A stretch of 6,446 bases of DNA from Bacillota bacterium (GTDB lineage Bacteria; Bacillota; Clostridia; Peptostreptococcales; Anaerovoracaceae), in NCBI GenBank assembly GCA_017619985.1, contig JAFZRG010000058.1, positions 1-6,446 of the forward strand, in the 5' to 3' direction. Under the pieces are notes generated by a model. That model saw nothing but the letters and a program-made list of their open reading frames with translations. It was not told the DNA's origin and ran no database searches. The number at the start of each line of letters is the position of its first letter. The first letter of the stretch is position 1. Position numbers and translations under genes: made by a program. Positions 5,888-6,446 of the stretch are shown piece by piece.

Positions 5888-6446
5888 TTAATACATTTCG
5901 TTCAGCAGCTCGATGCCGTCGATGCGCAGATCGAAAGCGGGAGCAGACTTGAAGTAGGATTCGTGATAGTAGCCATCGAAGATGGCGTCATATCCCTCAT
6001 CACCCACGAAGTCGCCGGTCATGTCGACCAGTGCGGAGGTGACTTCCTGTCCGCCTACCGTGAACTTGGACGTATCGAACACATGGAGTTCGCCGCTCTC
6101 GATAGCAGCCTTGGCAGCCATGACGGTCTCTTCGGTGCCGGGGGCCGCGATGGCTTCGTTCAGTGCGCACAGCGCGACGTCGCCGTCCTTCAGGCCGTGA
6201 CCCGTGTAGTCCGGATCGACGGTGCCGCCGTTGATGGCAGTCTCAATGACGTAGACGAAGTAGTTCGTCCAGTCGATGCGGGAGGAGCTCAGGGATGCTT
6301 CGGGCGCTACGTCGATCATGGAGATGTTGTAGCCGACGTGATAGACGCCGTTGCTCTGCGCGGTGGTCGCGGGAGTCGTGGAGTCGGAGTGCTGGGAGAT
6401 CAGCACGCAGCCCTTGTCGATCAGGTCCTGCGCGGTGTTGGCTTCC
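5888..6446 (-). CDS. BMP/PnrA-family ABC transporter substrate-binding protein, C-terminal 185 residues (5' end outside window)
   Basis: C-terminal part of a periplasm-type binding protein, expected in this kind of bacterium to be a membrane-anchored lipoprotein outside the cell that delivers nucleosides to the permeases. The frame is open to the window edge, entering with EANTAQDLIDKGCVLISQHS, so the signal peptide and first lobe are not visible. Recognisable family features: a hinge region with QHSDSTTPATTAQ, then GVYHVGYNISMIDVAPEASL, SRIDWTNYFVYVIE (aligning with the TS-WNW-YY region of relatives) and a GLKDGDVAL segment before the final helices. It ends with LLNEMY and TAA at 5888. The position first in a binding protein, ATPase, permease, permease order supports the call. 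The ligand is inferred; riboflavin-binding relatives (RfuA) exist, so a purine nucleoside is likely but not shown. A promoter or riboswitch would lie to the right of the window. Confidence 0.9.
   Translation of the reverse strand, partial: EANTAQDLIDKGCVLISQHSDSTTPATTAQSNGVYHVGYNISMIDVAPEASLSSSRIDWTNYFVYVIETAINGGTVDPDYTGHGLKDGDVALCALNEAIAAPGTEETVMAAKAAIESGELHVFDTSKFTVGGQEVTSALVDMTGDFVGDEGYDAIFDGYYHESYFKSAPAFDLRIDGIELLNEMY

Noticed and set aside
4900..5952. A 350-codon open frame on the plus strand opposite the ATPase gene.
   Set aside because: Low-complexity antisense product with no domain. It runs across the hairpin gap into the binding-protein gene and is best explained by codon bias on the other strand.
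1..6446. CRISPR array, tRNA, rRNA, insertion sequence, phage or defence genes.
   Set aside because: No regularly spaced repeats, cloverleaf-like elements, transposase motifs or terminal inverted repeats were seen; nearly all the DNA is accounted for by the seven minus-strand genes.

Overview
The window is about 6.4 kb of GC-rich bacterial DNA (roughly 60% GC by eye). Every gene I can support lies on the minus strand, so the genes read from the right end of the window to the left. The gene content (a crotonase of the clostridial Crt type followed by a 3-hydroxybutyryl-CoA dehydrogenase, plus a BMP-family nucleoside-type ABC transporter) and the strong AGGAGG ribosome binding sites suggest an anaerobic, probably butyrate- or butyryl-CoA-forming member of the Bacillota (a GC-rich Clostridia-like lineage). 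This is inference; no rRNA or other taxonomic marker is present.

Right part (6446 to 2213): a transporter operon in the order substrate-binding protein (BMP/PnrA-like, 5' end outside the window), a double-domain ATPase, permease 1, permease 2. This is the same order as Bacillus subtilis nupNOPQ (yufNOPQ). A 15-bp-stem hairpin with a short U-run sits between the binding-protein gene and the ATPase gene and could reduce readthrough, so that binding protein is made in excess. The three downstream junctions are tight: a 4-base ATGA overlap, then two TAAATG junctions with no gap, which suggests translational coupling.

Middle (2212 to 1316): nnrD, a stand-alone ADP-dependent NAD(P)H-hydrate dehydratase (metabolite repair), follows the second permease with no gap, so it is probably the last gene of the transporter operon.

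Left part (1319 to 1): a consensus sigma-70-type promoter (TTGACA, 16 bp, TATAAT) drives crt and, 61 bp later, hbd (cut by the left window edge). The promoter's -35 box contains the stop codon of nnrD. Crt and Hbd catalyse adjacent steps between acetoacetyl-CoA and crotonyl-CoA. Hbd lacks the usual NAD-ribose-binding Asp, so its cofactor preference is worth testing.

I found no RNA genes, CRISPR arrays, insertion sequences or phage genes. There is no gap longer than 300 bases without a gene; the longest is 84 bases (1232-1315). I see no convincing undescribed system. The points of interest are regulatory details and a few active-site substitutions.
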